Positions 1 to 13,171 of a DNA stretch of 64,000 nt are shown here, in pieces (within the stretch, counting starts at the first letter, position 1; each line of letters opens with the position of its first letter). The notes under the pieces were generated by a model that was given only the letters and a program-made list of their open reading frames with translations, searched no databases and was not told the origin of the DNA. The DNA is from Plantago elongata (taxonomy: Eukaryota > Streptophyta > Magnoliopsida > Lamiales > Plantaginaceae), in NCBI GenBank assembly GCA_036897095.1, contig JAYMSP010000235.1, forward strand, positions 1-64,000. Reading direction: 5' to 3'. The position numbers and the translations under genes are program-made.

Positions 1-502
1 ATAATTATTGATTTATGATTTCGTTGGGACCAATGTATATACACTGGTATTTTAAAAAAGTTATTATCTTATTATATTATCGATTGGAGTCTAATTTTGT
101 ACTGGTTCCAACTTAGGACAGAACAAATTATTAGTTTTATCGAAGTTATTAATTTATCGAGTATTAATTTATAGAGGTTTTATTGTAGTTGCTTATCACT
201 GATCCAATATCGGGCTTGAAATGATCCGAGCCAAGATATGTTCACTAGTTGCTTGTCACTTTGTTCGCTAATATAAATAGAATGTCGGAATGAGGAGTAT
301 TTTACTAAAACTTATAATATTACTAATGTTTATAAGAATTCATGAGAGTATTGAACAAATATACAATTATACATAATTATGGATCTAAAAATAAATTATC
401 ACATTAATATAAATACTTCAATTTTTTTTTCTTTCATTTCATCATTTCTTCTTCTCTCTACCTCTCTTCTTCCTTTCTCTCTCTCTCTCTCTTTTCCGAT
501 CA

Positions 503-820
503 CTTTTCCGGTGATATCTCCGACGTTCGGCCACCAATCTTAAATCCGATTGCATATTTGTGTTGTACATGGCTCGATCTAACTTTCAACCGATTTCGTT
601 TTTTCATTTGGTCAATTTTTGAAACGGTTGGCCGAAATCGAAGCTTTTTCGGTTGTCTTCTCCGGGGATATCTCCGCCGTCTGACCACCAATCTTAAATT
701 CGATTGCATATTTGAGTAGTACATGTCCTGATCTACCATTCTGTTGGTTTCGTTTTCTCTTTTGGTCGATTTTTAAAACGGTTGATCGGAATCAGAGCTT
801 TTCCGGTTGTCTTCTCTGGC
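503..820. repeat. 154-bp tandem duplication
   Basis: Two copies with a period of 154 bp. The phrase starting gatatctccg occurs at 513 and again at 667, each followed by matching ccaccaatcttaaat and gattgcatattt blocks. A third partial copy (ttccggttgtcttct) lies near 800. The copies differ by scattered substitutions, so the duplication is not recent. Confidence 0.85.
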
Positions 821-1094
821 GGATCTTCCACTACACAACACATATAAGTCATAACCTTGTCGTTTCCTCGATCTTCAGGTTTCTTCTATCGATTCTTTAG
901 TATTTTTTGTTTGGTTTTGGTGATTTCTAGCTAGTAATTTCTCGTAACAGTATATTTCGTGTGAAATTGTTGATATTTGAACTTTAATTGCGTATGTTTG
1001 GCTGGTAAATGTTGATATTTGCATGTTTGAACTCTATTGATAATGTTGAAGCGATTGTTGTTGTTCATGATATGCTTCGTTTATGTTGTTTTAG

Positions 1095-1460
1095 CTGTAA
1101 TTGTTGATTGTTAAGTGTAAATTGGTGATGCCTATGTTTAGGCTTCATTTTTGCTTTGGTTATTATGTTCCATTTTGCTTTGATTATTATGTAGGAATGG
1201 TCTATTTTTGTACTGTAATTGTTGATTGTTGAGGGTAAATTGATGATGCATATGTTTATGCTTCGATTCTTATGTATAAATAACATATGTTTATACTGTA
1301 ATTATTGATTGTTAACGGTAAATTGGTGATGTTTATGCTTATGATTCATTTTGCTTCGGTTATTATGCTTCATTGTTTACTTCGGTTATGTATGAATATC
1401 ATATGTTTATATTCTAATTATTTATTATTTAGGGTAAATTGGTTATGCTTGGATATAGGT
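1095..1460. repeat. Degenerate tandem repeat, four copies
   Basis: Four related units begin near 1095, 1213, 1296 and 1412. Each has the pattern ctgtaattgttgattgtt, then a ggtaaattg block and a gatgcatatgttta-like block. Spacing is irregular (118, 83 and 116 bp), so the units have diverged by indels. Confidence 0.7.
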
Positions 1461-1981
1461 ATTTTATTTCATCTTTTGAGAAAGAAATACTGTTTTAGTT
1501 TTTATGTAAATTGTTTATGTTTATATATAAATTGTTGATGTTGGTTGGTTTTTTCTGTATATAGTAGGTTTTTGTAAGATGGTGGATTGATGATAAAGAT
1601 GGATGTTTGGATGGAAGAGTTGACGAACAATTTAAGGATGAATGTAGTTTGGATATAGTGATTCTAATTTTTTTGTATTGTTTCTTATGTAATACATTTA
1701 TTGATGAATGAAATTGATTTTATAAATATTGTATTTTTTAGCGATAAATAGCTTATCATCAATAATTTTGCACTAAATATAGACAATTATACATCAAACA
1801 TAAGTAATTTATACCAAAGTATTAATATGATTGGATGGACACATAAAAGCGGGCTATGTATTATAAGGGAAAATGTGGATCGATCCGGAAAAAACATATA
1901 TTACGTAATTTTAGTGTAAATTGTATATATTTATTTATTATGTAGGACTCTCAAATATTTTTATTATATGATGGACTCTTA

Positions 1982-2053
1982 GGAGATGGACTCAGAATCT
2001 CCGACTCAAAATGAATAGGAGATGGACTCGGAATCTCCGACTCAAAATGAATG
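1982..2053. repeat. 36-bp direct repeat
   Basis: Two adjacent copies of a 36-bp unit (1982-2017 and 2018-2053) differ by about two bases. Each contains an ATG followed by codons for MDSESPTQNE. The first copy closes with a stop and the second runs on for about 30 codons. No domain is recognisable. Confidence 0.85.
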
Positions 2054-2558
2054 CGAGACGAGATTTACTCACGAATCTTTTGTTAGAGCTTCCAATTTGG
2101 AGATGAGGAATGTTTTTAACTTTTTGAGTAATTTGAATCAGAGTTAGGGTCTCTTGCAAATGATGTCTGAGTCATATCTTTGTGATTACATTTATGACCA
2201 TTGTTTCTGGAGAAACCAACATCACAACAAAGAGATTACACCTTACCTTAGGCGTTAGTTCAACAAAAAGGAAGATGATAAATAAATGAATAATTATACA
2301 GGTACATTTATTGTTAAACTGAACATTGAGAGATCATCCATCTTACCCAAAGACAACCACCTAATGAGGCTATCAACCATTTCATCTAACATGACCAAAT
2401 TCGCTATGAAGAAACTTTCGTATGGAAAGGGTTTGCTATACACTAACACATCTGGCTGAAGAAAATTGAAAATTTTAACAATAAAATTCATAAATGCTCA
2501 AATAAAAGGAGAACAAAAAGATGATAATCATAAAGTTGGAGACTTGTTCCGTCACTTT

Positions 2559-5500
2559 CTATCCGTCTGGGGTAGTGTTTCCCGCAACACGCTGGTAGAC
2601 GTATTTTGTTCTTGGATCCACAATAACTCCCTTGCCTCCATTCACCTCTAGATCATGCCTGCGACACGACATGTATTTCAGTAATCAGGCATCATTATTC
2701 CTTATTCTCAGGTATTAGAAACCAGGTTCTTAAGCATTCAATCAAGTCAAACATTACAGGGTGATAAAAAAAATGGAACCAACTACTAACTAGGTCACTA
2801 GGAAACCTCACCGCTTTATCACTATATAACGACCTTATTAAACCCGTGATGATTTATGTAACTTGCACCTGATCCTGATGTGTAATCCGAAATGCCGAAC
2901 CCGTCCCGGCCATATTGTATAAATTCCCAATAGGGTCGGGGATTTCGGGATCGTGTACCCGCAAAGGAAATACCCGAAAATTTTATCAATATTACAGGTC
3001 GGGATTGGGAATAAAATATTTATTCCCGAAACCAGACGGTACCCGAAAATCTAGTTATTTTATATTTTTCTAAAAAATATTAAATCATGATACATGTTAG
3101 GATGTATAAAATCTTCATGTTCATAATAATATACGCTACTGTCCATCCTCATTTAACACATAAGTACTCCATCAATTTGTATCCTCAATATTCATTCATT
3201 CAGAACTGATTTTCCATCTTTCTATGTGAAGAACTGAAGATGTTTGTAAGCATTATTTTTCTCTTCCAGTATACTTTATAAAATATAGCGCGAATTATAA
3301 GCCTTTAATTATTATATAAGGGTATCTAGAGAAGCCTCTCTTATAACATGAGAGTAAATTTGCATAGTATAATTTTAGTATAGTGTTAAACCAATGGCAA
3401 GTCCTATGTTATGTAGTGCTAAACCTCAAGTCCTATTATTTAAGAATTGGAGTATACTCTGTGTCAGTACCAAAGCATTTTCTTAGAGAATACAAGTCAT
3501 AATGCATTAGTAATTGGTTACGTATATCTAGCCCAGCATTTATATTTTATAGAGTTAACTAGAGTATATCAATCTCTTAGTAAAGGTACCATTAGCATAT
3601 GAATATAGGAGGTATGTACTCTTCTATTAAGTAATATACAGTTATAGTAAGCCCCTCTTTATTAAGTAACCTAGCTTAAATACAATATTTATTAATAAAC
3701 CGTGAGTAAATAACTCGTTTGTACCTCTCTTATTCCTTCAATGAAATTCAAGAGAATTAGTTTATAAAATAAAATTATTACATATATAATAATTACCCAA
3801 TAGGGTAGTCCGATCCTGATCCGAACTTTTACGGGTACCCGATCGCGGGTAACTGCCTGAAATAGGATGGGGATTGGAATGTATAAATTCAAATCCGAAT
3901 TATCGGGTACCCGATGTTTAATCCCGAACCCGTCCCGTGCCCACCCCTAGTCTAGAACCCCTCCCTTTATGAATTTGAAGTGTCATATTTGTCACCATAA
4001 CTAATCAAATATGGAAGGGGATGTTTGTGCAGATAGTTTAGAGTACAGGGGAATCTTAAACAATAAAATTAGACTGGAGGATTACGCGCAAGTTATTTGT
4101 GTGTGTGCGCGTGCGCGCACATTTCTCACAGTTGATCAGAGACAATACAGAGATTGAAAAGAGAAATGGAAAATAGTAACTTGAGGCAAGGAACTCACTG
4201 AAATACGAAATCCGGAATTGTGAGTTGTTCACGGGGAACATATCTAAATAGCTGCAAAAGGCGATCAACATAGACAACCTTCTTCCACACCTAAATATCA
4301 AAATTTCATATGCTTCAGAGAATGCCAAATGGAGTTTCAAATTAGGCGTAGTGATATTGAAACATACCACACTGTCTACAAACATTTGCATGGCGAATAT
4401 CGCAGCTTTCAGGCCGAAAGTTGGATGAAGGACGTATATTGCCTTTTAAGAAAAGAAGAATAATCAGTTAAACACAGTGCACAGAACGTCTGATGGCAAA
4501 ACAATAATGCATAAATGCATACGTGAAGATTGCGCTGGTGTTTCCGACCAAGTATCTGTTGTAATCTCCTCATCCATCCAAGATCTGGTTGCCTGGAATA
4601 TCGGAAAATATTATTTTACTTGCAATTCAGTCAATAGTTAAACCTAATTAGCAGTAATAGGACAGTATTTACTGAGGAAAAACTTGTTTCTATTACGAAC
4701 ACATCGAGGTCAAAGTACATAAGATACTTCTAGATAAAAGAAGGGAAGAATCAATACACTTTCAACAAAATGATGCCAATAGGTCTCAAGGAAGATGCCA
4801 TTACATAAGCATATCAAGAAGATAGTCTTCAGTGCATATCACATTAGGCCACTAGTGCATACAGAACTACTATTCATTTGTATATAACTATATAATATCA
4901 TAAACATATACGGTACTATAGTTTTGTGTGCATAGTATACATTGTACCCTTCCTTCCCCACCTTTCCTGTGAAAGTGAAAAGTGTAAATGCAATCAGGGA
5001 GAAAACACATACGTCTGTAAGGATGCCGCAGAGTGGAAATAAACAACAGTATAAGGCTTCTGCATCACAGGCTCAAACTCCTGAAAATGCGAAATGAAAA
5101 ATTATAATTACCAGAAAATATAAAGTAGGGTACAATACGTGGCATGAGATCGCAATTCAAAATCTGTATTCACCTTTACTACATGCAGCACAAACCGCTC
5201 TAGATCAAGACATCTAAGCAAAAAATGTGCTCCAACTACCACCATGACTGGGCGACCTTCACTATCAACTCCACCTCGGTACCTGAACAAGCATGAGTTG
5301 AAAAAGTTAGGATCCAGTTGTTGATGTAATGGACAAGAATTTTACAAGAACCTGCACAACATATGGAGTTTTCACACAGTGAGCTATATTATATCGGAAG
5401 TAAAGAAAAATTTTCAACCCTCGGATACCACTTGGGCCAAATTAAAATTCCAAATTGTACTTTTATTTATATTTTAATTTATCTTCTGTGGCACATGCTA

Positions 5501-8500
5501 TTGCAATTACAAAGAGTAAGGAGATATACATAGATCTACCGCATTTTCATGCTATGCTTGGTAGCTTCCAACATACACAAGTAACTTGCTATCTTGCATC
5601 CAAGACCAAAACCAAATATGGAAATATCAGAGCAAGTTCATATTCAGAGAGCAAGTTCTTACACTATTTTCATCTCAGCAATTTCAGAAAGATTGAGTGA
5701 ATTTGCTTTGGCAAGATATCTAGAATGAAGTGAATACTCCTCTGCAGCAGATAAAGGTGGACCACCAAGTTCTCCATATCCTAACATTTTAGTGGCGTTC
5801 CAACCACTTCGAACCTGAGCTGCTTTTTCCCACTGTTCTCTGCGTCTCTGGTCAGGATCTTTGATCAGAGACATAAAAGCAGGATCCAAGTAAGAATCCA
5901 AATAGGAAGAATTCCTGTTTCAAGAATGTTGAGAATTCCAATCAATTTCATGAAAGGAGGATTAAGAGAACAAGTACATAGACTAACTGACAACACAGCC
6001 TAGATGAACTTGTTATTCACGATGCAGTTGAAGTAAGTTTATGTGCTGCCAAGGTCCCCTGAAGGGAGATTAAACAACTTCAGCTTCAGACCAGGTCCCA
6101 GGAACAATAGTGGTAATAGTGGAAATACAGTATGGTTTCCTTATCAAGCTACAAAGAGCATATATACTTGACAATTGGATAGATGGTATCATGGATCTCT
6201 TACCTTCTTGTTAATGCAACATCGCTGGTTGGAAGCTCAGTGGAAATTTCAGGAACTCTTGTCTTCTTCAAATTTGGTAAGGGCTTTATTCTGATTTTGC
6301 GTTCATCTATGGCTGTTTCACCATTTTCATCTCCAACATCAGCTGGGAGTTTCAAATTGGCTATCTGTTCTTCTTGTTTATCACGGGGAAAGTAAAGTGG
6401 GAGCAACCTATCATGATGAACAAGAGCTTCATCAGAGTTACAGGCATTTGTAAATGTTAAATCTAAATTAACTGAAGAAGCACAAAAATAAAGAAAGGGA
6501 CTGGAAAACAGAAACCTTTTATATATTTCTGTGTCAGATGCAGTTGTAGTACAGAATACAACAGCATCTGTTCTATCCTTTTGTTTCTCAAGAAATCGCC
6601 TAACAGTTCCTGAAGAAAGAAGAAACCTTCAGATTTCAATGCAAAATCAGAAGCCCATAATAAAAATAAATTTAAGGGATAAAAAGGCGGAAAGAGAGGC
6701 ACTATAAGAATGCCCACAAACTTGAAAACACCCAAGTACAAAACCAAAAGGATGGAGCTTAACTTTTACTGGATAGCGAGGAAGGACAAATTAAGGAGTA
6801 TAAAGACAACTAGAAATCAGGACAATGAATCGAACAGCTGAAAGTAAAATGTACTCACTGATTGCTACATGAGCAGCTGGTTCCCGTGGATAATTTTTTG
6901 CCTCTGTATATATACAGCCAAAAGCAATGCTGCATTAACATGGAAAACGGCTCAATCCAGGAATCTTCTAAATCTTAATAAAATTATGAGTGAAAATAAA
7001 GCGGATGGGGTTATTGCACCACCTCCGTAACTCATTCTCAATGAGAAGTTCAAGGCAAGAGCGGTAGCAGTGACTCAAGGCATTCTCCGCAGCAGTATGA
7101 TATTTTACAGCATACTTAGGACCAACAGTATGTATAACTCTCCTGCAAACAGCAAGGAACATAAACTATTTAGTAAGAAGATAATACTTTATATTATAGA
7201 TATGCTTGCCATGTGAAGACTAGAAGTAAGTATCGATAATGGAGATAGACACAAAGGTGTTTATACAATATACAAAAATCTGAGGCCACCTAAATAATCA
7301 TAGCAACTTATACACTGCGTACGTTTGTTATTATTTTTGTAGTAAGTTCAACATGTTTAGGTTAATTATAACACAATTTTTATAGTCTCATTACCACAAA
7401 TGTAAAGTAGAATTCTAGAAATACTGATTGTTGAGAGGTCAGAGCATCAATCAGATATGTTTGTGAACACCTGGACAGAGAAGCACAGTCGTTTTAATTT
7501 ATTTACAGTACTAATCTACCATCTCCAAAATTGCATTGCTGGCATATGAATCTTATTCAACATCAACCCAGTGACAAGGAGCCTTCAAGACAATTAATAA
7601 TATAGGAATATAAACTAAATTCCAAAGAGTTAAGAAATATGTAAAGGCCACTTAGCGACATCTGATGTAGTGGTGCATCTTTTAAGATGGAAAAAGTAAG
7701 AAATAAAGTGAAAGGCACCTGGCTGGTAGATCAAATGCATTGGTAACTTTTGCCATTCCAGTTCTGCAGCCACCCTGAATATAAATAACTTCATCAGTCC
7801 AAACGTGCTGCTTTAAATCTTAATATATGACATTTATACTAGCCATGCACCAGAAATATCATAGTGATTGCAGCAAAAATTCCGAGAAAAAGTTTGAAGC
7901 ATTCATTGAGTGAAAGCAATGATAAGGGCCTTTTCATCTCGTCGTCTAGCTTTGGTTCATGCTGTCACTAGCCTAACAAATTTACCCTCTTGTTCACAAG
8001 AACCTCTGTTTCATTTATCCTCAACATGCAATGACATATTTGGATGCATGTCCTTCACATGTATTATTTAATAAATCATATAAATGGCCATCTTTCACAA
8101 TCATACATTCAATACAACATATAACCCAGTATAAGCATTAGTAAAGATGAAACGCACCAGTAGTGCACATTGTTCTGCTAGACCAGGTCCAGCTGCAGCA
8201 TGCAAACCGGGACTGCTGTGAGCTTCATCTAGGTTCTGTTAACCATGAAAAACATGCATATGCTTGGTTACAATCAAATTGGAAACAATACGTGGCTCGA
8301 CCTCAAGATTTCTCCTTTCTCCTTATATTGGATTTCTTTTCTAGTTGCTGCCCTTCCAAAAATATAGGCTCACAATGTTGAAGAGATCAAATTAAGCATT
8401 GAAGAGCACTAAAACAGGACCAATTATGGATTGCATACTTTAAGATTTCATGAGCATGAGAATTATGAATTGCATGGTCAGTCACATAAGTATGTAAGTT

Positions 8501-9421
8501 GGTTAACCAAATGATGTGGTGATATATCACTAACAAGAGAGAATCATACTGCAAGTCTGCAACCCACGATGAATTCAAAACTGGTTCTCATGGAGATGAA
8601 GTCGACATAAGCTTTCTCAAAAGATTTGAAACTTATGTTCCTATATAAATTTAGCATTTCCAGGACATTATGAAATATTTTTGGGAAGTCCTTAGGGATT
8701 CTGACACATGCTAAACCTGAAATTTTTATCTATGGTTATGCCTAGTAGCCAACTATAATTACTGATTTCCAGATACATAATTAAACTAATTTATATTATG
8801 TCATATACATTGCAAAATAGTGAATTGCAGGGTAACGCTGATTCCGAATGATATACATTAAAAATATATCCATAACAAGTATCCCACAGAAAAACCAACA
8901 TTTAAGAAAGTCTCCTCAAATTTCTCCTATATTTTTTTAATCAAAACAGAAGTTGCCACAACCATGTAAAAGATCATTATGTCAGAGTAAGAAAGGGTAA
9001 AGCATGGATACATAAGGAAGTATAGTTTGTCAGGATATGAAATACAATAATGGAATGCATTTCACACGATAATTATAGTTCATTGCCATTTCAGTAACAG
9101 GTAAACTACCTCATTTGTTGAATTAACTACAGCATCCACCTCAAGATTCCAAGGGTCACCCCTCCAAAGATATATCTTCGATGTTATTTCATGATCCACA
9201 GGAAACTTGGAAACTGCACCATTTCCACTTGTCTCACCCTCAGAAGCTGATGCTAAAGGATCCGGAAAATACAGATTCTGAAAAGCATGATCTTGATTTT
9301 CATACGAGTACCTATGATCCGAATCACTCCACCGAGGAATCTGGTCTAGCGTCACCACGGAATCTACACTATCTGTCGGCAACCCTCCACGGTTAGTGAT
9401 TGCAGCCCCAGGTCGATGCAT
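2559..9421 (-). CDS. GDAP2-like macro domain plus CRAL-TRIO domain protein
   Basis: Fourteen coding exons on the minus strand, 5' to 3': 9421-9110, 8235-8158, 7774-7719, 7142-7023, 6929-6859, 6609-6516, 6407-6204, 5914-5663, 5282-5174, 5080-5013, 4592-4523, 4442-4368, 4290-4199, 2658-2559. Lengths sum to 1701 bp (566 residues) and every junction keeps phase. The N-terminal half has a macro (Appr-1''-p) domain: WNLEVDAVVNSTNE at the end of exon 1, then a glycine-rich AAGPGLAEQC loop, GGCRTGMAK, and RVIHTVGPKY. The C-terminal half (about 396-545) is a CRAL-TRIO/Sec14-like domain (VMVVVGAHFLLRCLDLERF, VVYFHSAAS). It closes with DLEVNGGKG and DPRTKYVYQR. This order is diagnostic of the GDAP2 family. 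Macro domains bind ADP-ribose-type ligands; whether plant members hydrolyse them is not visible here. A 5' UTR exon near 9850-9960 is likely (donor at 9849). The last intron (2659-4198) carries a transposon relic. Confidence 0.93.
2870..3949. mobile_element. hAT-like non-autonomous element relic in the last GDAP2-like intron
   Basis: The right edge reads, on the minus strand, ggggtgggcacgggacgggt, the terminal style of many plant hAT miniature elements. Both ends are rich in GGGTACCCG, CCCGAA and ATCGGG motifs (2880-3060 and 3790-3949) flanking AT-rich filler. I could not find a clear matching left terminus or an 8-bp target duplication, so the left border is approximate and the element may be a composite. 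Confidence 0.5.
4098..4122. repeat. Alternating purine-pyrimidine tract (TG/CG)
   Basis: 25 bp of strictly alternating pyrimidine and purine (TGTGTG running into CGCGTGCGCGCACAT) inside an intron of the GDAP2-like gene. Such tracts are classical Z-DNA-prone sequence. No function is implied. Confidence 0.8.
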
Positions 9422-9849
9422 ATTTACGACCCAAGATCAAATCTTTCACCTTGTTTACTCTCCAAATCAAGCCACTATTAAAGAACACCGCGTTTCCTCT
9501 AGCTACCACCAACATAAAAAATCATCAATTCCGGATTACAAACCTCAACTAGCACCCATATTGCTATTATTAAAAATATTTACTCTTTCAATCTACGAAA
9601 CATCACATTATCCAACACAACAATTTTTTTTTAAACAAATGGCATAAATCCAACTGGAACTCAATAAATTAGATTCAATGAAATTCTCAAATTATGACAT
9701 ACTTATGGGCGAAAACGAGGTAAATAAGAAACCCCTAATCTGCAAAGAATAGCCCTAGTATAAAATTGATCCAAAATTCAATCTTTTCACATTTAAACGT
9801 ACAGATAGATGTATAAATTGAGAAATAAATCAGTTCTTGAATGCGGCAT

Positions 9850-11046
9850 ACCTGGAAATTGTGCCGGAGGAAACAGCGGGGAGGAATTTGAAGAAGAAAA
9901 CAGAGAAATTCGTCAGAGAAGACTCAAAGCCAGGTAGGCCAGAAGATGATGGCTCGTTCGTTTATGGGTGGAATTTCGATTTTTTTAGTTTTGTTTTGCT
10001 CAAATTATTACTTGTAGTAGGAGATCAGGATGAAATATTGTTTTGTCTTCTTGCTTCAGTATTTTCATGTCAGATGTCAAAAGTGTCCCTTTTTTCTTTT
10101 TTAAGAGTTTTTACAGTTTTATTTCATGTAATTTAATCTTATTGGTATATTCCCTACATTATATGATGATACCACTCAACTTTGGATTGAAAGTATTTTA
10201 TATGACAATTGTAGAAGTATACTCCGATAATATTAAATTGTACCCGTTTAGATCCAATTAAGTATAACTATTAGATTAGCTAACATATTATTTACACTGG
10301 TTTATTTTTTTCATAATATAATTATGATTATTTACCTCAAGTAATCAAATCATGATTGAATTTAGAGTCAACTGTAAATTCAGTTTAAAGATTAAATAAA
10401 TCAGTACGGTGATAGTGATATTATCAACTATTTTTTTGAATGTATATGCTCCAAAAACTAAGAATTGGCATTAGGTTACATGGGTATTTTAACCTCCATC
10501 AAGCTACCACAGTTGGCGCAACGTTTTCTATGATTATTTACAAGTAAGATATGAAGAATTATGATTTAATACATGTCACATTCACTCAACAGCTCTCCAA
10601 TTATTATGCAACTAAACTTGCACTAAATTCTTAGAAGAACATGATTCATTCTTTGAAAAATCATTGATACAGTCTATATGAAGGTGCCTGTTAAAAAGGA
10701 CAGATTGATGCTAGTTACAACAAAAAGAAACTAAGCCAATGTCGGTTTATTCGGCTCTACTGCTTAAATTGCAAGAAAATCATTTTAGGCTATTTTATAC
10801 ATACATAAAAATCCACCATAGAGTGACATTGTTTATCTGCAGCTCAACAGCAATGCAACAAAAACTCCCACTGTTGTCACTTCACTCGAAGTTATCACCA
10901 GTCTCCTGAGTTTTAGCCATTTGAACATGGATCACATGTCTAACTTTCACAATAGGAACATTTTTTCCATGCCTGCATGAAATCCAATTTCTTCCGTTGA
11001 AGTGGTCCTGGTATATGCCTGATTTAGATTCAGCCAATTGTGATGG
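9850..11046. other. Promoter/5' UTR of the GDAP2-like gene and intergenic spacer
   Basis: About 9850-9960 is a likely first non-coding exon of the minus-strand GDAP2-like gene: the minus strand reads ...caattccag followed by gtatgcc, a good donor. The remainder to 11046 is AT-rich spacer and the 3' flank of the next gene. Nothing else is recognised. Confidence 0.5.
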
Positions 11047-12808
11047 TCATTCATCGACCCCGGCCTTCAGCTTCAACATAGCTATAAACTTCTCTCTATC
11101 TTCCGGTGACATGCCTTCAGCCGAGCAATCTCCAACTCCCCACTCAGCTCCCCGGTAGCAATATTTGTCAAGAATGGCTTGTTTGTTTCTATACATAAAA
11201 AAATAGTAAATAATCAACAAAATTTAATGCAAAAGTTGCTCACTGTATGATGCATTCACTTACAAAGAAAGTAAGAAATCTCAACGTGTTTCAGAAACTC
11301 TTTGATGATAGACGTAGTGTATGGCACCAAAGGAGTATCAGAGTTATAGCTAGTCATACTATACAATAGAATGGAACACAAGTCTCCTAATGTCGACAAT
11401 GATGAACACATATCGCTTATAACAACAACCTATTTAATATTTACAATTTAAAGACAATGCTAGTAGGGTATGAAGAATTACTTTTCTTTGTTTAGTTGTG
11501 ACTGCTCAAGTAATTTCTTGAGGATTGGAGAATTTTTGAATCTTGCATCATTTTCTTCATAGAATTTCTGATTTTTCTCTGAAATACAAAAATAAGAAAG
11601 AAGCCAGGTAACTTCACGGGAAATATAATGCAGCTCAGTGAAAATTAACATTAGAGGGCATACCATTGAATTCCTTGAGAAAATCGATTTGAGGCAACTC
11701 AGGACCAGGAACTGATTCTATGCCAGAGTAGCCCGAAAGAATTCCAGCATAAGCTGCAAAGTGCAAACTATATATTTTCTTATCTTATGGCCCCTCTGCC
11801 AGGATGGTTCCAACAAATATTGGTAAGAAAAGAAGAATCATATCTTAGACAGTTATAAGAACATGGAACTGCTCACGACAAAAAGACTGCAGTGGCTATG
11901 TCGACAAGTTATATAGTAACAGAAACATAAGCCTTTGGTCGACAAACACCCCACATTACTCACTCAAGCATGTAATAGGTTCATAAAAAACATAGCTCAA
12001 AGATGAATGGGAAACGGTGAAGTAACAATATTTTTGAACTCACTAGTCACTATTCTCTTTATCTTCTGATTTCGGAAGTCCCCAACAAACTATTGCTTCG
12101 AGATGAGTTGATGACTGTATCGGATGCGAAAGGTGTTCCAGAAACTAAATCAACACAGTTCAACACCCTACCATCCATCACCACACATATATAGTTGAAC
12201 TCTTCAAGAGTTAGTAATCTCAGCCAAATCATAGAACATAAAGTCCTTTAAAAAACCACTACTTTTTAGACTATTCCCATTTATCCTCTTGCAAAACCAT
12301 CTATTATATATCAACTATTGTTCGTTATACGAATGGGATACATAACACTTCCATATACTCAATTTTCAGTCCCTTTACACCTAAATGATTATTCAAAACC
12401 AACCAATCTACTTCCACGCCACTTAATATAATCCCCATCAATTTTCTAAAGCTCAAAACTCTCTATATCGCCAATAATCATCAACATAGCCCAATCAATT
12501 TAGATATCATAAGGTGATAAAAATTGCAACTTTAACAGTTACCACAAATAAAAATGCTGAAACAAGTATTTTAACATGTTACCTGGATTAGAGCAAAAGA
12601 CAATAGCTATAGAGGCAGCTACAGGAAGAATAGATTTTTGGAGCGTAAGTAGTAAAGGGGGTGAAGTTTTTTGTTGATTTGTTGCAGTGGTGCAGGAAAC
12701 ACGGTGAAGTGAATGTTTTTGGTGTGGTTTTGTGAATTTGTTCTGAGAAGAAGTAAGAGAAGTGAGTGATGATGTGAAGGACGAAGCATTGAGTAGAGAG
12801 GAAACCAT
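11047..12808 (-). CDS. Small chloroplast (probably thylakoid-lumen) protein, Ycf37-homolog-annotated family
   Basis: Four exons on the minus strand: 12808-12583, 11753-11664, 11578-11482, 11188-11047. They total 555 bp (184 residues) with phases that close. The first 60 or so residues are a Ser/Thr/Lys-rich chloroplast transit peptide (MVSSLLNASSFTSS start). A hydrophobic stretch then ends near SNPAYA, which looks like a lumenal processing site. The mature part has GYSGIESVPGPELPQIDF, a charged EKNQKFYEENDARF helix, LLEQSQLNKEK, and a conserved RGAEWGVGDCSAEGMS segment near the C-terminus. I recall similar plant proteins annotated as homologs of cyanobacterial Ycf37 (photosystem I assembly), but that assignment is from memory and weak; no TPR repeats are visible. 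Chloroplast targeting is well supported, function is not. Confidence 0.8.
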
Positions 12809-12956
12809 TGTTGGTTCCTTTGAACGGATTGTGTCGAGATAAGATTTTACAGGCAAACCTATTAACCAACCTCCAGTTAGTTTAATTCAAGGAAAATGAT
12901 CTACGCATTTTTCTGGGAAAAAGTTGTGGCAACTCGCAAGTGTTAATTCGGAGTAG

Positions 12957-13171
12957 TACTCCTCGCTATAACTGAAACAATTTTTCTCCACTAAAGTGAA
13001 ATAACTTTTTATTTATTAAAAAAGATACAACTCACTTTCAACCACATATAATTAGACTGACTGCATCTACTTTTCTATTTCAAACTCATTCTTAATTACA
13101 TATTACATATTTTTCTTAAAAATTGTGCATTTGAGATATGTTTAATTTCAAATCGAATGGAGGAGGAAGTA
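12957..13171. mobile_element. Stowaway-like MITE (degenerate)
   Basis: Flanked by TA, with ends TACTCCTCGCT... and ...GGAGGAGGAAGTA, and an AT-rich body of about 215 bp. The terminal repeats are imperfect copies of the CTCCNTCC style of plant Stowaway (Tc1/mariner) MITEs. Confidence 0.45.

Larger units (their letters stand above)
1..2558. other. Gene-free repeat-bearing segment
   Basis: No coding gene is supported here. The stretch holds a CT-rich tract (about 420-495), a 154-bp tandem duplication (503-820), four degenerate copies of a short T-rich unit (1095-1460) and a 36-bp direct repeat (1982-2053). The CT-rich tract followed by long T-rich sequence looks like a plant 5' leader and intron, so a non-coding transcript or a decayed transposon gene is possible. 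No open frame has recognisable domains. A 65-codon frame on the minus strand (2294-2491) lies just downstream of the GDAP2-like stop codon and is most likely in its 3' UTR or spacer. Confidence 0.6.

Noticed and set aside
2294-2491. A minus-strand 65-codon frame as an extra exon of the GDAP2-like gene
   Set aside because: It lies after a stop codon that ends the protein at the family's usual place (DPRTKYVYQR plus a few residues), and it has no similarity to the family.
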